Source: Nocardia vulneris
GTDB lineage: Bacteria > Actinomycetota > Actinomycetes > Mycobacteriales > Mycobacteriaceae
Length of the DNA: 64,000 nucleotides
Assembly: GCF_001613425.1 (NCBI RefSeq)
Contig: NZ_BDCI01000007.1
Coordinates: 1-64,000, forward strand
Direction: 5' to 3'
Shown: positions 25,623 to 33,852 of the stretch, in pieces
How positions within the stretch are numbered: position 1 is the stretch's first letter
Layout of the letters: each line of letters opens with the position of its first letter
Made by a program: the position numbers and the translations under genes
The notes under the pieces: generated by a model
What the model was told of the DNA's origin: nothing
Database searches by the model: none
Seen by the model: only the letters and a program-made list of their open reading frames with translations

Positions 25623-26396
25623 ATGACCGAGCCCGCACTGTTCGACCTGAGCGGCCACGTGGCCGTGGTGACCGGAGGCAACTCCGGGATCGGTCTCGGC
25701 TTCGCCCGCGGTCTCGCGCGGGCCGGCGCCGACGTGTGCGTCGTCGGCCGCAACACCGAGCGCAACGCCGACGCCGCGGAGATTCTGCGCGGTTACGGCG
25801 GACGGGTGCTCACCCTGTCCTGCGATGTCGGCGACGAGCAGCAGGTGCGCGACACGATGGCCAGGGTGGTGGACGAACTCGGCCGGATCGACTCCTGCTT
25901 CGCCAATGCCGGTGTACCGCAGGGCGGTCTGCCGTTCTTGGAGACCGATCTCGCCGAATTCCGGCGGGTCACCTCGATCAACCTCGACGCCGCGTTCGTC
26001 ACGCTGCGCGAGGCGGCGAAGGTGATGGTCGCGCAGGGCACGGGCGGTAGCCTGGTGGGCACCGCCAGCCTGGCCGCCAAACAGGGTGTGCCGCGCGGCC
26101 AGTCCTATGCGGCGAGCAAGGCGGGGCTGATCGCCATCATGAATTCGATCGCCGTCGAACTCGGCAAATACGGCATCCGCGCCAACTCGGTGCTGCCGGG
26201 CTGGGTCGAGACACCGATGACGGACGGCGTGTTCGCCTGGGATCGTTTCCGCGAGCGCGTGCAGCCTCGCATCCCGGCCAAGCGCTGGGGTACCGCGACC
26301 GACTTCGAGGCCGTCGCGGTGTATCTGGCGAGCCCGGCCAGCGCGTACCACACCGGGGACACGCTGCTGATCGACGGCGGCTACAGCATGTTCTGA
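25623..26396 (+). CDS. Short-chain dehydrogenase/reductase
   Basis: A 257-residue SDR. ATG 25623 is chosen because GAAGGG (25608-25613) lies 9 bases upstream; it abuts the alternative ATG 25614. The NAD(P) motif is TGGNSGIG, the NAG motif FANAGVPQG. The catalytic Ser is in GTASLAAK and the catalytic Tyr/Lys in [10 protein letters not shown]. The C-terminus [18 protein letters not shown] is typical of classical SDRs. Substrate unknown. It is divergent from dcd (135 bp apart) and not in an operon with it. Confidence 0.88.
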   Translation: MTEPALFDLSGHVAVVTGGNSGIGLGFARGLARAGADVCVVGRNTERNADAAEILRGYGGRVLTLSCDVGDEQQVRDTMARVVDELGRIDSCFANAGVPQGGLPFLETDLAEFRRVTSINLDAAFVTLREAAKVMVAQGTGGSLVGTASLAAKQGVPRGQSYAASKAGLIAIMNSIAVELGKYGIRANSVLPGWVETPMTDGVFAWDRFRERVQPRIPAKRWGTATDFEAVAVYLASPASAYHTGDTLLIDGGYSMF

Positions 26397-26465
26397 CCTG
26401 GTCCGTTTTGTCCGATTTTTCAGTACTCAGCGAATACACAGCGTGGCAATGACATCCTGGGAAAG

Positions 26466-27263
26466 GTGACCCCGAATCCCACGCTCGTCCCGACTCCACG
26501 CCGGGTACCGCCGCTCGCGGTGGTGGCCGGGTTGCTCACCGTGTTCATCGTCGGACTCACCGCCAACGTGGTGGCCCGCGACGGACTCACCACAATCGAC
26601 CCGGATATCGCGGACTGGGCCGTCGCGCATCGCAACGGCGTGCTGACCCCGATCGCGATCACGGTCAGCAATATCGGCGGCACGGTCGCGATGACCACGC
26701 TGGCCACCCTCGCCGTGATCGCCTTCGGCTGGTTCGGGTACTGGCGCGCGGCCGGACTGGTCATCGTGACCGGTCTGCTGTCCTGGCTGTTCGTCGACGG
26801 CGGCAAGAACCTGATCGCCCGGCCGCGGCCGCCGGTCGACCTGCACGTCGTCGTCAAGACCAATTTCGCCTATCCGTCCGGGCACAGCCTCGGGTCGATG
26901 GCGATCGTCGGCATCGTGTCCGTGCTGCTGATCCCTCGCCTGCGCCGCCGCGCCGCGCGCTGGATCGCCGCGGCCGCGGCCGCCGCTTTCGTTGCCGCGG
27001 TGGGCCTTTCCCGCATCTACCTCGGCGTGCACTGGACCACCGACGTACTCGGCGGGTGGGCCATCGGCGCGCTGCTGGTGATCGCGACCTTCAGCGGCTA
27101 CCGCTATCTCGAAGCGCGCGAACACGATGCGGTGCGCGACAGCGCGAAACATCCGTCAGCCGTAGGGGATCCAGGTGGTGCGGCCGTCCCCGTCCCGGTG
27201 CACCCGGCCGAACGGGACGTCGGCAAAGTGGATGCCGAAGGCCAGATCGCCGGTGGCGGCTAG
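26466..27263 (+). CDS. PAP2-family membrane phosphatase
   Basis: A 265-residue protein starting at GTG 26466 (RBS GGGAAAGG). Six transmembrane helices surround the three PAP2 motifs: KNLIARPRP (K-x6-RP), YPSGHSLGS (PSGH) and SRIYLGVHWTTD (SR-x5-H). Members dephosphorylate lipid phosphates such as undecaprenyl pyrophosphate or phosphatidate; which one is not clear here. The last 35 residues run antisense through the 3' end of the metallo-hydrolase gene (108-bp convergent overlap) and look like a recent extension. Confidence 0.88.
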   Translation: MTPNPTLVPTPRRVPPLAVVAGLLTVFIVGLTANVVARDGLTTIDPDIADWAVAHRNGVLTPIAITVSNIGGTVAMTTLATLAVIAFGWFGYWRAAGLVIVTGLLSWLFVDGGKNLIARPRPPVDLHVVVKTNFAYPSGHSLGSMAIVGIVSVLLIPRLRRRAARWIAAAAAAAFVAAVGLSRIYLGVHWTTDVLGGWAIGALLVIATFSGYRYLEAREHDAVRDSAKHPSAVGDPGGAAVPVPVHPAERDVGKVDAEGQIAGGG

Positions 27264-28133
27264 CCGGTCGACCAGCATCCGGCGCCGGCGAATGCCTTCG
27301 GCGGGATCGAAATCCGAGCCACACGCCCACTCCGGATGCCGCACCTGCACCGGACTGTGCAGCGCGTCACCGATCATCACCAGGCGACGGCCCATGGACT
27401 TGAGCGCGAACGCGGTATGACCCGCGGTGTGCCCGGGGATCTCCTGGGCACGCACGCCGGGGAAAACCTCCGCGCCGTTCACGAACGGCTGCACCCTGGC
27501 CGTGATGGCCGCCAGCATCTGCGGCGTCGTGATGCTGTTGCGCGCCCAATCCGGCAGCGCCGCGACCAATTCCGGCGGCAAGGCATGCCACCAGTCCCAC
27601 TCCGACTCGTTCACCAGATACCGGGCCGTGCCGAACGGCGGCACACCGCCCGGGCCCGGATACAACGTCCAGCCGAAATGATCGGTGTGCAGGTGGGTGA
27701 ACGCGACCGCGTCGATCCGACCGGCCACGCCGAGCCGCGCCAGGTTGCGCAGCAACGCGCCGCCGTGCGTCGCGCCCGTCATCGGGTTGTCCGGCTCGTC
27801 CGGCATGACGACCGGACCGATCCCGGCGTCGATGAGCAGCGCGCGCCTGCGATAGCGCACCAGCAGCGCGCCGATGCCCGCGACCAGGTGCCCGTTCTCG
27901 TCGAGATGGTCGGCGTAGGCGGCCCAGTCCCGGGCGGTGGCGTCCGGCAACCATCCCGTCGGCTTCAGGAACACCGCGCCGTCGGGCACATAGGTCAGCT
28001 CCATCCGACCCAGCCGAATCGTGCGCAACCGCGGCGGTCGCCGCCACCGTTCGCGCTGCACCGTAGCGGCCGGACGGGTGTCGGGCCGGCCCGCCGCCCA
28101 GCCATGCCTCGAATCGATCCGCGATGATGTCAC
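27156..28133 (-). CDS. MBL-fold metallo-hydrolase
   Basis: A 325-residue protein. GTG 28133 is preferred: GAGGAG lies 7 bases upstream. Zinc-binding motif THLHTDH (His147, His149, Asp151, His152). Later ligands are in IPGHTAGHTAFAL and MIGDALHSP. The N-terminal 40 residues are basic and may be poorly ordered. Resembles hydrolases of the lactonase/glyoxalase II superfamily; substrate not readable. Its 3' end overlaps the convergent PAP2 gene by 108 bp. Confidence 0.87.
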   Translation of the reverse strand: MTSSRIDSRHGWAAGRPDTRPAATVQRERWRRPPRLRTIRLGRMELTYVPDGAVFLKPTGWLPDATARDWAAYADHLDENGHLVAGIGALLVRYRRRALLIDAGIGPVVMPDEPDNPMTGATHGGALLRNLARLGVAGRIDAVAFTHLHTDHFGWTLYPGPGGVPPFGTARYLVNESEWDWWHALPPELVAALPDWARNSITTPQMLAAITARVQPFVNGAEVFPGVRAQEIPGHTAGHTAFALKSMGRRLVMIGDALHSPVQVRHPEWACGSDFDPAEGIRRRRMLVDRLAATGDLAFGIHFADVPFGRVHRDGDGRTTWIPYG

Positions 28134-28425
28134 GTCAATACTCCTCGGTCGAGATCTGACAGTAGCGCGCGAATACCGTTCGCGTGACCCGGCTTTCGTC
28201 GCCCGGGGGCGCGGATCGGTGTCGGTCGAGAAAGAGAACGCGAGAACCCGAGAGTCCGTATCAAGATCGTGTCCAGCAACCTCGCGCGCGAACAGTCCGT
28301 CCAGACGTCCAGCTGGTGAACCCCCGCTGAACGACCCCGCGCCCGCCGTGCCGTCCAATACTGTCTGGCACCGAAGGGTTTTCACCGGGTCAGGCGGTGC
28401 CGCCGGATCGTGAGGAGGAGTTGCG

Positions 28426-29607
28426 GTGGTGGTCGAAGGGTTCGTCGAGCGCGGGTACGAGGACGTTCGGGTCGCGTTCGGGCAGGCGCACGAGAAAGAC
28501 GCGGGCGCGGCGCAGTTGTGTGTCCATCGTCACGGCCGGGTCGTCGTCGACCTGTGCACCGGGCACGACCCGGTCTCCGGAAAACTTTGGGACGCAGAGT
28601 CGCTGGTGGTGTTGATGTCGGCCTCGAAAGGGGTGACGGCAACCTGTGTGCATCTGCTCGTCGAACGTGGACAGCTCGACCTCGATGCGCCGGTCCGGGA
28701 GTACTGGCCGGAGTTCGCCGCCAACGGCAAAACCGACGTGACGGTCGCCGACCTGCTCACCCACCGGGCCGGGCTGTGCGGCTTCGAACCCGAATCCGGT
28801 ATCCGCGCAGCGGACTTCACCGATTGGGCCCGGTGCGTCTCCGCGCTCGAAACGATGGCGCCGCTGTGGCAGCCGGGTACCGCGTTCTACTATCACGCCA
28901 TCACCTGGGGTTTCCTGGCCGGCGAACTGGTGCGACGCGTGAGCGGGAAAACCGTCGGCGACTTCCTCGCTGCCGAGATCGCCGACCCGCTCGGGTTGAG
29001 CCTGTGGATCGGTCTGCCGGAAACCGAAGAGCCCCGGGTTGTTCCACAGTTCACCCGTACACCCTCCCCGTCGGCCGCCGAGGTATCGGCGGTGCTCGCG
29101 CGGATGGGTATCGATCTCGAATCCCGCCTGGTGCGCAACCTTCTCGAAACCGTGGCGACCCGCGAAGACGGCATCGAACTGCTCAACACCCGCGCCGGGC
29201 ACGCGGCCGAGGTCCCGGCGGGCAACGCCATCGGCAACGCCCGCGCCCTGGCCCGCATGTACGCCGCCACCATCGGCGCCGTCGACGGCATCCGCCTGCT
29301 CACCCCCGCCACCGTCGAGCGCGCCTGCCGCCCCGGCACCGACCACCTCATCCACCCGGCCCCCATCGACCTGCTCCCCGTCACCCACCGCTTCGCCAAC
29401 GGCTACGAACTCCCCCAAACCAACAACCCCATGCTCGGCGCCACCTCCTTCGGCCACGTCGGCACCGGCGGCCGAATCGGCTTCGCCCACCCCGCTTCCG
29501 GCACCGCCGTGGGCTACACCTGCACCGACATGACCGCCGATGTAGCGGTGGGCCCGGATCCGCGCTGGGCCCCCTGGCTGAATGCACTCCACCAAGCCCT
29601 CGTCTGA
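28426..29607 (+). CDS. Class C beta-lactamase-fold serine hydrolase (EstB-like esterase)
   Basis: A 393-residue protein. GTG 28426 follows GAGGAGGAG (28412-28420) by 5 bases; GTG 28429 is equally possible. Active-site SxxK is Ser65-Ala-Ser-Lys68 (LMSASKGV). The second motif is YYHAITWG (Tyr in place of YxN), the third HVGTGG. No signal peptide, so it is probably cytosolic, unlike true AmpC enzymes. The family includes esterases and peptidases. It is separated by 292 bp, without recognisable features, from the divergent metallo-hydrolase. Confidence 0.87.
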   Translation: MVVEGFVERGYEDVRVAFGQAHEKDAGAAQLCVHRHGRVVVDLCTGHDPVSGKLWDAESLVVLMSASKGVTATCVHLLVERGQLDLDAPVREYWPEFAANGKTDVTVADLLTHRAGLCGFEPESGIRAADFTDWARCVSALETMAPLWQPGTAFYYHAITWGFLAGELVRRVSGKTVGDFLAAEIADPLGLSLWIGLPETEEPRVVPQFTRTPSPSAAEVSAVLARMGIDLESRLVRNLLETVATREDGIELLNTRAGHAAEVPAGNAIGNARALARMYAATIGAVDGIRLLTPATVERACRPGTDHLIHPAPIDLLPVTHRFANGYELPQTNNPMLGATSFGHVGTGGRIGFAHPASGTAVGYTCTDMTADVAVGPDPRWAPWLNALHQALV

Positions 29608-29631
29608 CGGGAAGTGTCTGCGCGACAGCCG

Positions 29632-29637
29632 TAGCCT
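29632..29637 (+). promoter_or_regulatory. Leaderless -10 element of GNAT gene
   Basis: TAGCCT ends 8 bases before GTG 29645, predicting a transcript with at most one base of leader. No RBS. Confidence 0.45.
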
Positions 29638-29644
29638 TGATCCT

Positions 29645-30182
29645 GTGACACCGGAAGCCCGAGTTCTCGCGGAGGCGTTCGCGGACGACCCCTTGATGAC
29701 CTTCTTCTGGCCGGATCCAGATCGCCGACGGCGTGCGCTGCCGTACTTCTGGCACTCCCGGGTCGAATCGCGACGACGTAAAGGCATTGTCGATACCGCC
29801 TCCGACGACACCGGGATCGTGAGCGTCGTCCTGTGGGATCTACCGGGTACACCCACGCCAATAGCGAAGCCGCTCAGCATGATCCGAGCACTCGGCGGGG
29901 CGACACCACGAGCCTTGGCCACCTCCCGCAAAATCGAGGGCCTCCGCCCGAAGCATCCACACCTATACCTGGCGTGCGGCGGCACGCTGCCCCACGCCCC
30001 GCGCGAAAGGGGTGACCGCGCAGCTGGTGCGAGCGCGTCTCGAGGCCAGCCGAGCCGACATCTTCGTCATCGCCACAAACGACTTCAGCGCAACCCTTGC
30101 CGAACACGACGGCTTCCACCCCACCGGCGAACTGGTTGTCGCCCGGAACGTGGTCCTGCGCGGAATGCTGCGCCCCGTGTGA
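29645..30182 (+). pseudogene. GNAT acetyltransferase interrupted by a +1 frameshift
   Basis: The first frame (GTG 29645 on: EARVLAEAFADDPLMTFFWP) reads a GNAT N-terminus up to HLYLACGGTLPHA. It then loses family character. The acetyl-CoA binding and C-terminal part (KGVTAQLVRARLEASRADIF, NDFSATLAEHDGFHPTGELV) continues in another frame and ends at 30182. Deleting one C from the CCCC run at 29997-30000 joins them as PHARAKGVTAQLV, a normal GNAT P-loop. Either a recent inactivating insertion or a homopolymer sequencing error. Product would be an N-acetyltransferase of about 178 residues; substrate unknown. Confidence 0.75.
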
Positions 30183-30294
30183 GCACCGCAAATTCTTGCA
30201 CCACCGGGATCGCCGCAGGTCAGGGGGTTCTGCCTGGAGTTTTCACGTCGTCTCGGGGACTCTGCTAAAGTCTCGGGAGGTGCTTCGGCATCCT

Positions 30295-30365
30295 GCCGAT
30301 GTAGTTCAATGGTAGAACTTCTGCTTCCCAAGCAGACAGCGCGGGTTCGATTCCCGTCATCGGCT
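30295..30365 (+). tRNA. tRNA-Gly (anticodon CCC)
   Basis: 71 bases folding as a cloverleaf. Acceptor stem GCCGATG / CATCGGC is perfect. D-arm sequence TAGTTCAATGGTA. Anticodon stem TCTGC / GCAGA with loop TTCCCAA (anticodon CCC). T-arm contains GGTTCGATTCCC. CCA is not encoded. A tRNA-Gly also neighbours dcd in mycobacteria. Confidence 0.95.
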
Positions 30366-30370
30366 CAGTA

Positions 30371-30402
30371 CGGCTCCGATCTGGTGGTTCAGGTCGGAGC
30401 CG
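30371..30402 (+). terminator. Terminator hairpin after tRNA-Gly
   Basis: CGGCTCCGA (30371-30379) pairs with 30394-30402; three further pairs including one G-T wobble extend the stem to 12 bp with an 8-base loop. It begins 6 bp after the tRNA. Weak T content downstream (GTTGCGTTT). Confidence 0.6.
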
Positions 30403-30438
30403 GTTGCGTTTCGGGGGTGTCCGCTGCGGCAATGTTGT

Positions 30439-30702
30439 TCAGAGTGTGGGGGTTTCGGTGGCGGGGACCAGGCAGAGGTAGGGCTTGCCCGCGTAGGTTC
30501 GCGCACCGTCGACCAGGCCCGCTTCGGCAGGGGTGCGGCAGCGCACGTAGGGCTTGCGGCGGGTGTAGGAGACGTCCTGGTGGCGTAGGGCCGCCGCTTC
30601 GTCGGCGAATGTTTGATGGCATTGCGCGCAGTGGCACACGTTGTGCGCGCTCAACGGCCACTGGTGGTGGCAGCCTCGGCACTTCACCATCTCGGCCGAC
30701 AT
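30439..30702 (-). CDS. Small zinc-ribbon protein
   Basis: An 87-residue protein starting at ATG 30702 with AAGGAG about 10 bases upstream; a later ATG at 30690 is possible. CRGCHHQWPLSAHNVCHCAQC forms two CxxC-type knuckles for zinc, followed by HQTFADEAAALRHQ. It resembles small actinobacterial zinc-binding proteins (possibly the FDXHR group) of unknown role, perhaps nucleic-acid binding. It is convergent with the tRNA-Gly. Confidence 0.7.
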   Translation of the reverse strand: MSAEMVKCRGCHHQWPLSAHNVCHCAQCHQTFADEAAALRHQDVSYTRRKPYVRCRTPAEAGLVDGARTYAGKPYLCLVPATETPTL

Positions 30703-30908
30703 CGTGGCCACACTCCTTACCAACCCTCATCAGATACTCCGCCACGGGAGTTCCACCACGGAGGTGCCGGCCCGGTGCGGTTCTTGCCGAGGATAATTTC
30801 CACACCCCCGGTGAGCAAACCCGTACAGCGCGGATGATGCGGCAATGCAACAACATCCGCAACCTACTCGCGACATCCGCCGCGGTTCGGCGTCCCCACA
30901 CGCGCGCA

Positions 30909-31491
30909 GCGTCCCGCGCACTCCAGCATCCCGCGCACCTTTCAGCGTCCCGCGCGCGTGTCGTCCGACTGACACGCGCGCAGCGTGACGAAAAGTGCGC
31001 GGCAGTGCTCAACCCAGGCGCCAGAGCCAGCTGACCTCCGCGGCGCGCACGGCGTGCACGGCGCGCACGCGCCCTGCCCTCCCGCGCCGCAGCGTCCGGC
31101 GCATCCCGCGCACTTCTCAGCATCCCGCGCACCTTTTGGCGCCCCGCACACCATTCAGCGCCCCGCACACCATTCAGCATCCCGCACACCTTTTGGCGTC
31201 CCGCGCGCGTGTCGGTCGACTGACACGCGCGCGAGGTGACGAAAAGTGCGCGGCAGTGCTCAACCCAGGCGCCAGAGCTAGCTGACCTCCGCGGCGCGCA
31301 CGGCGTGCACGGCGCGCACGCGCCCTGCCCTCCCGCGCCGCAGCGTCCGGCGCATCCCGCGCACCTTTTGGCGTCCCGCGCACCTTTTGGCGTCCCGCGC
31401 ACTTCTCAGCGTCCCGCGCACCTTTTGGCGTCCCGCGCGCGTGTCGGTCGACTGACACGCGCGCAAGGTGACGAAAAGTGCGCGGCAGTGG
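30909..31491. repeat. Nested tandem repeat array derived from the end of the adjacent methyltransferase gene
   Basis: Three large units each contain a near-perfect 30-bp palindrome (arms GCGCGCGTGTC / GACACGCGCGC) at 30952-30981, 31203-31232 and 31435-31464, so the periods are 251 and 232 bp. Each also has GTGACGAAAAGTGCGCGGCAG and CCCAGGCGCCAGAG. The latter is the last five codons (LWRLG) of the methyltransferase at 31492. A 19-bp subrepeat (type GCGTCCCGCGCACCTTTTG) occurs 5 times at 31101-31195, 4 times at 31352-31427 and in degenerate form at 30909-30944. One subrepeat of 19 bp exactly explains the 251/232 difference. Long ORFs through the array are side effects of composition. Confidence 0.85.
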
Positions 31492-32601
31492 TCAGCCCAG
31501 GCGCCAGAGGGAGGTGATTTCGGTGGCGCGGGCGGTGTGTAGGGGGTCGGTGGTGTCGCGGGTGCGGGGGTGGTGGGGGATGGTGTCGAGGCGGTCGAGG
31601 ACATGCAGACCGGCGGCGGCGATGTGGGCGTGGAGTTCGGGGCGGGTGCGCAGGCCGAGCCGTTCGGCGAGGTCGGAGAGGATGAGCCAGGCTTCGCCGG
31701 TGGGGGTGAGGTGGGCGGGCAGGCCCGCGAGGAACTGGCGCAGCATTCCGCTGTCCGCGTCGTAGACGCCGCGCTCGAGCGCGGAGGTGGGGCGGGCGGG
31801 CAGCCAGGGCGGATTGCAGACGATCAGGTCGGCGCGGCCTTCGGGGTAAAGGGTGGGGCCGGTGACGTGGACGGTGTCGGCGAGCCGCAGCCGGGCCGTG
31901 TTCTCGCGGGCACAGGTCAGGGCGCGCGGGTTGTCGTCGGTGGCGACGATGCGCCGGATGCCGCGCCGGGCGAGCACCGCGGCCAGCACGCCGGTGCCCG
32001 TGCCGAGATCGAAGGCCGTCGCCGCACCGGCCGGTAGCGGCGCACCCGCGACGAGGTCGACATATTCACCGCGGACCGGCGCGAACACGCCGTAGTGCGG
32101 ATGGATGCGGTCGCCGAGAGCCGTTATGGGGACACCCTTTTCGCGCCATTGCGCAGCACTGAGCACACCGAGGAGTTCGGTGAGCGCGACGAGCACGGGC
32201 CCGCGGCCCGGTCCGTACGCCTGATCACAGGCCGCGCGGACGTCGGGGGCGCGGCGCAACGCGAGCGCGTGATCGTGCTCGAGGTGCACGAGCAGCTTCC
32301 CGAGCACCCGGGCGCGCTGGTTGCGGGCCCGGCGTTGCGCGCGAAACATCTCCGCCGGATCTCCTTGGCGTGCAGGCGCTTTCCGATCGATACGCCGTGC
32401 CATCGCGCGCAGCAGCTGGCGAGCGTTGTGATAGTCGCCGCGCCACAGCAGGGCGGTGCCTTCGCAGGCCAGCCGGTACGCGGTGGCGGCGGGCAGCCGG
32501 TCGTCGGCGATCAGGACGCGGCTCGGTGCCGGTGTCGCGCTTTCGGAATGCCAGCGGGCGGATCGGACGGTGTCGGCTTCGGTCCAGGTCACGGTGGACA
32601 C
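31492..32601 (-). CDS. Class I SAM-dependent methyltransferase (NPPW motif)
   Basis: A 369-residue protein. GTG 32601 has GAGGAG 6 bases upstream; the TTG two codons earlier would abut the RBS. An N-terminal helical domain of about 160 residues is followed by the SAM-binding fold: TAFDLGTGTGVLAAVLARRG (motif I) and IVATDDNPRALTCARENTAR. The substrate motif IVCNPPWLP is the NPP[YFW] signature of N-methyltransferases acting on rRNA, DNA adenine or release-factor glutamine. Probably an rRNA or protein methyltransferase. Its last codons recur in the repeat array that follows. Confidence 0.87.
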   Translation of the reverse strand: MSTVTWTEADTVRSARWHSESATPAPSRVLIADDRLPAATAYRLACEGTALLWRGDYHNARQLLRAMARRIDRKAPARQGDPAEMFRAQRRARNQRARVLGKLLVHLEHDHALALRRAPDVRAACDQAYGPGRGPVLVALTELLGVLSAAQWREKGVPITALGDRIHPHYGVFAPVRGEYVDLVAGAPLPAGAATAFDLGTGTGVLAAVLARRGIRRIVATDDNPRALTCARENTARLRLADTVHVTGPTLYPEGRADLIVCNPPWLPARPTSALERGVYDADSGMLRQFLAGLPAHLTPTGEAWLILSDLAERLGLRTRPELHAHIAAAGLHVLDRLDTIPHHPRTRDTTDPLHTARATEITSLWRLG

Positions 32602-32789
32602 GGACAACTCCTCGTGGTCGGGCAGTCAGGGGCACGGAGTGCACCTCGACGAGGAGTTATTGCGAGTGGGTGTGGCTAGTGCTCCCGCGTCGACGTGCGC
32701 GCGGAGCCGTCCCCTACAACCATGCCCATGGTCATGACAGACCCTTCCGAACGAATGTGCCACCAGTCTCGCACACCCGTGGCGCTACC

Positions 32790-33302
32790 TCACGACGCGA
32801 TGTCGACTTCGGCATGCAAGCGACGGAACCTACTGCCGTGGAAGACGAGCGGGTCGACGTCGGTGCGGGTGGCGATGCGGTGGATGCGCAGGATGACGAC
32901 CGCGTGATCGCCCGCTGGCACCTCCGCCTCCGGCACCCCTTCGATCCACGCCGACGCCCCGTCGAGGAACACCGCCTCGCCGGTGCCGCGATGTAATGCG
33001 GTGCCGCGGAAGCGGTCACCGTTGCGGGCGCCGAGCGAGCGGGCGGCGTCCTGCTGATCGGTGCCGAGCAGGCTCAGGCCGAGGTGACCCGCGGCGGCGA
33101 GTTTCGGCCAGGTCGAGGACGAGTTCTGCACGCAGAACGACACCAGCGGCGGATCGAGCGAGACCGGCACGAAGGTGCTCACCGCGAGACCGTGTGGGGC
33201 GCCGTCGATATCGGCGCAGACGGCGACCACGCCGCTCGGGAAGTTGGCGAAGGCACGGCGTAGGCCGCTGCCGTCGGCGGGAGATTCGAAGAGCTCATGC
33301 AT
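32790..33302 (-). CDS. Flavin reductase (HpaC/DszD-like domain)
   Basis: A 170-residue protein starting at ATG 33302. RRAFANFPSGVVAVCADIDG and LAVSTFVPVSLDPPLVSFCV are the flavin-binding hallmarks of short-chain flavin reductases; GDHAVVILRIHRI is the C-terminal family block. It reduces FMN or FAD with NAD(P)H and supplies it to two-component monooxygenases. Its start overlaps the end of the FMN reductase gene by 8 bp, and it is the last gene of the sulfone-monooxygenase operon, which needs such a partner. Confidence 0.88.
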   Translation of the reverse strand: MHELFESPADGSGLRRAFANFPSGVVAVCADIDGAPHGLAVSTFVPVSLDPPLVSFCVQNSSSTWPKLAAAGHLGLSLLGTDQQDAARSLGARNGDRFRGTALHRGTGEAVFLDGASAWIEGVPEAEVPAGDHAVVILRIHRIATRTDVDPLVFHGSRFRRLHAEVDIAS

Positions 33303-33807
33303 GATCGGTCGCCTTCACGGTGGCCAGCGCCTGGGCGACGGGGCGCCACCGGTCGCTGTAGCGGTCGATCGCGCCGTCCTCCTGAAAGGTGCGATCGGAG
33401 AGGTAGAGGCCGGGCAGCGCGGCGGTGGCGCCCAGTTCGACGAGGACCGGTTTGAGCAACAGGTCGGGTGCGAGCGCGTGCCCCGGGCCGGCGCCGAGCA
33501 TCACGGGAACGCCGAGCACACCGGCCAATCCGGTGCCGCCGTCGAACTGTTCGAGGAACAGCTTCAGTAGCCCGGTATAGGTGGCTTTGAACGTGGGGCT
33601 GGCGAAAACGACCAGCTCCGAATCGGCTACGGTGCGCACCGCCGCGCCCACCGCGGGATCACCCCAGCCGAGCAGCGCGGGACCGAACTCGACCAGATCG
33701 AGCACGGTGGGCGCCACCTCAGGACGCAGCCCCCGCGCGACCAGTGTGGCCGCGGTCAGGGTGCGGGAAGCGGGCTTCGGATTGCCGACTACGACCGTCA
33801 CTGTCAC
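33295..33807 (-). CDS. NAD(P)H-dependent FMN reductase (MsuE/SsuE-like)
   Basis: A 170-residue flavodoxin-fold protein. GTG 33807 is chosen (GAGAGGGA 8 bases upstream); a second GTG lies two codons later. VVVGNPKPASRTLTAATLVA is the FMN phosphate loop. SELVVFASPTFKATYTGLLK and the LFLEQFDGG block match the NADPH-dependent FMN reductase family. It sits 45 bp after the SfnB-like gene and overlaps the second flavin reductase, so it probably feeds reduced FMN to the SfnG-like monooxygenase. Confidence 0.88.
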   Translation of the reverse strand: MTVTVVVGNPKPASRTLTAATLVARGLRPEVAPTVLDLVEFGPALLGWGDPAVGAAVRTVADSELVVFASPTFKATYTGLLKLFLEQFDGGTGLAGVLGVPVMLGAGPGHALAPDLLLKPVLVELGATAALPGLYLSDRTFQEDGAIDRYSDRWRPVAQALATVKATDHA

Positions 33808-33852
33808 TGTTCGTATCCCTCTCGCTGACAAACTGTTCGACCGCGCGAGCGG

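Noticed and set aside
30945..31464. IS element ends suggested by the 30-bp palindromes
   Set aside because: No transposase and no target duplications; the palindromes belong to the duplicated unit.
30909..31491. CRISPR array
   Set aside because: The 19-bp units are directly tandem with no unique spacers, and no cas genes are present.
30389..31604. Several open frames of 70-337 codons on both strands through the repeat array
   Set aside because: They are rich in Arg/Cys/Ala, have no RBS or family match, and repeat with the DNA units; the open frames result from stop-poor GC-rich repeats.
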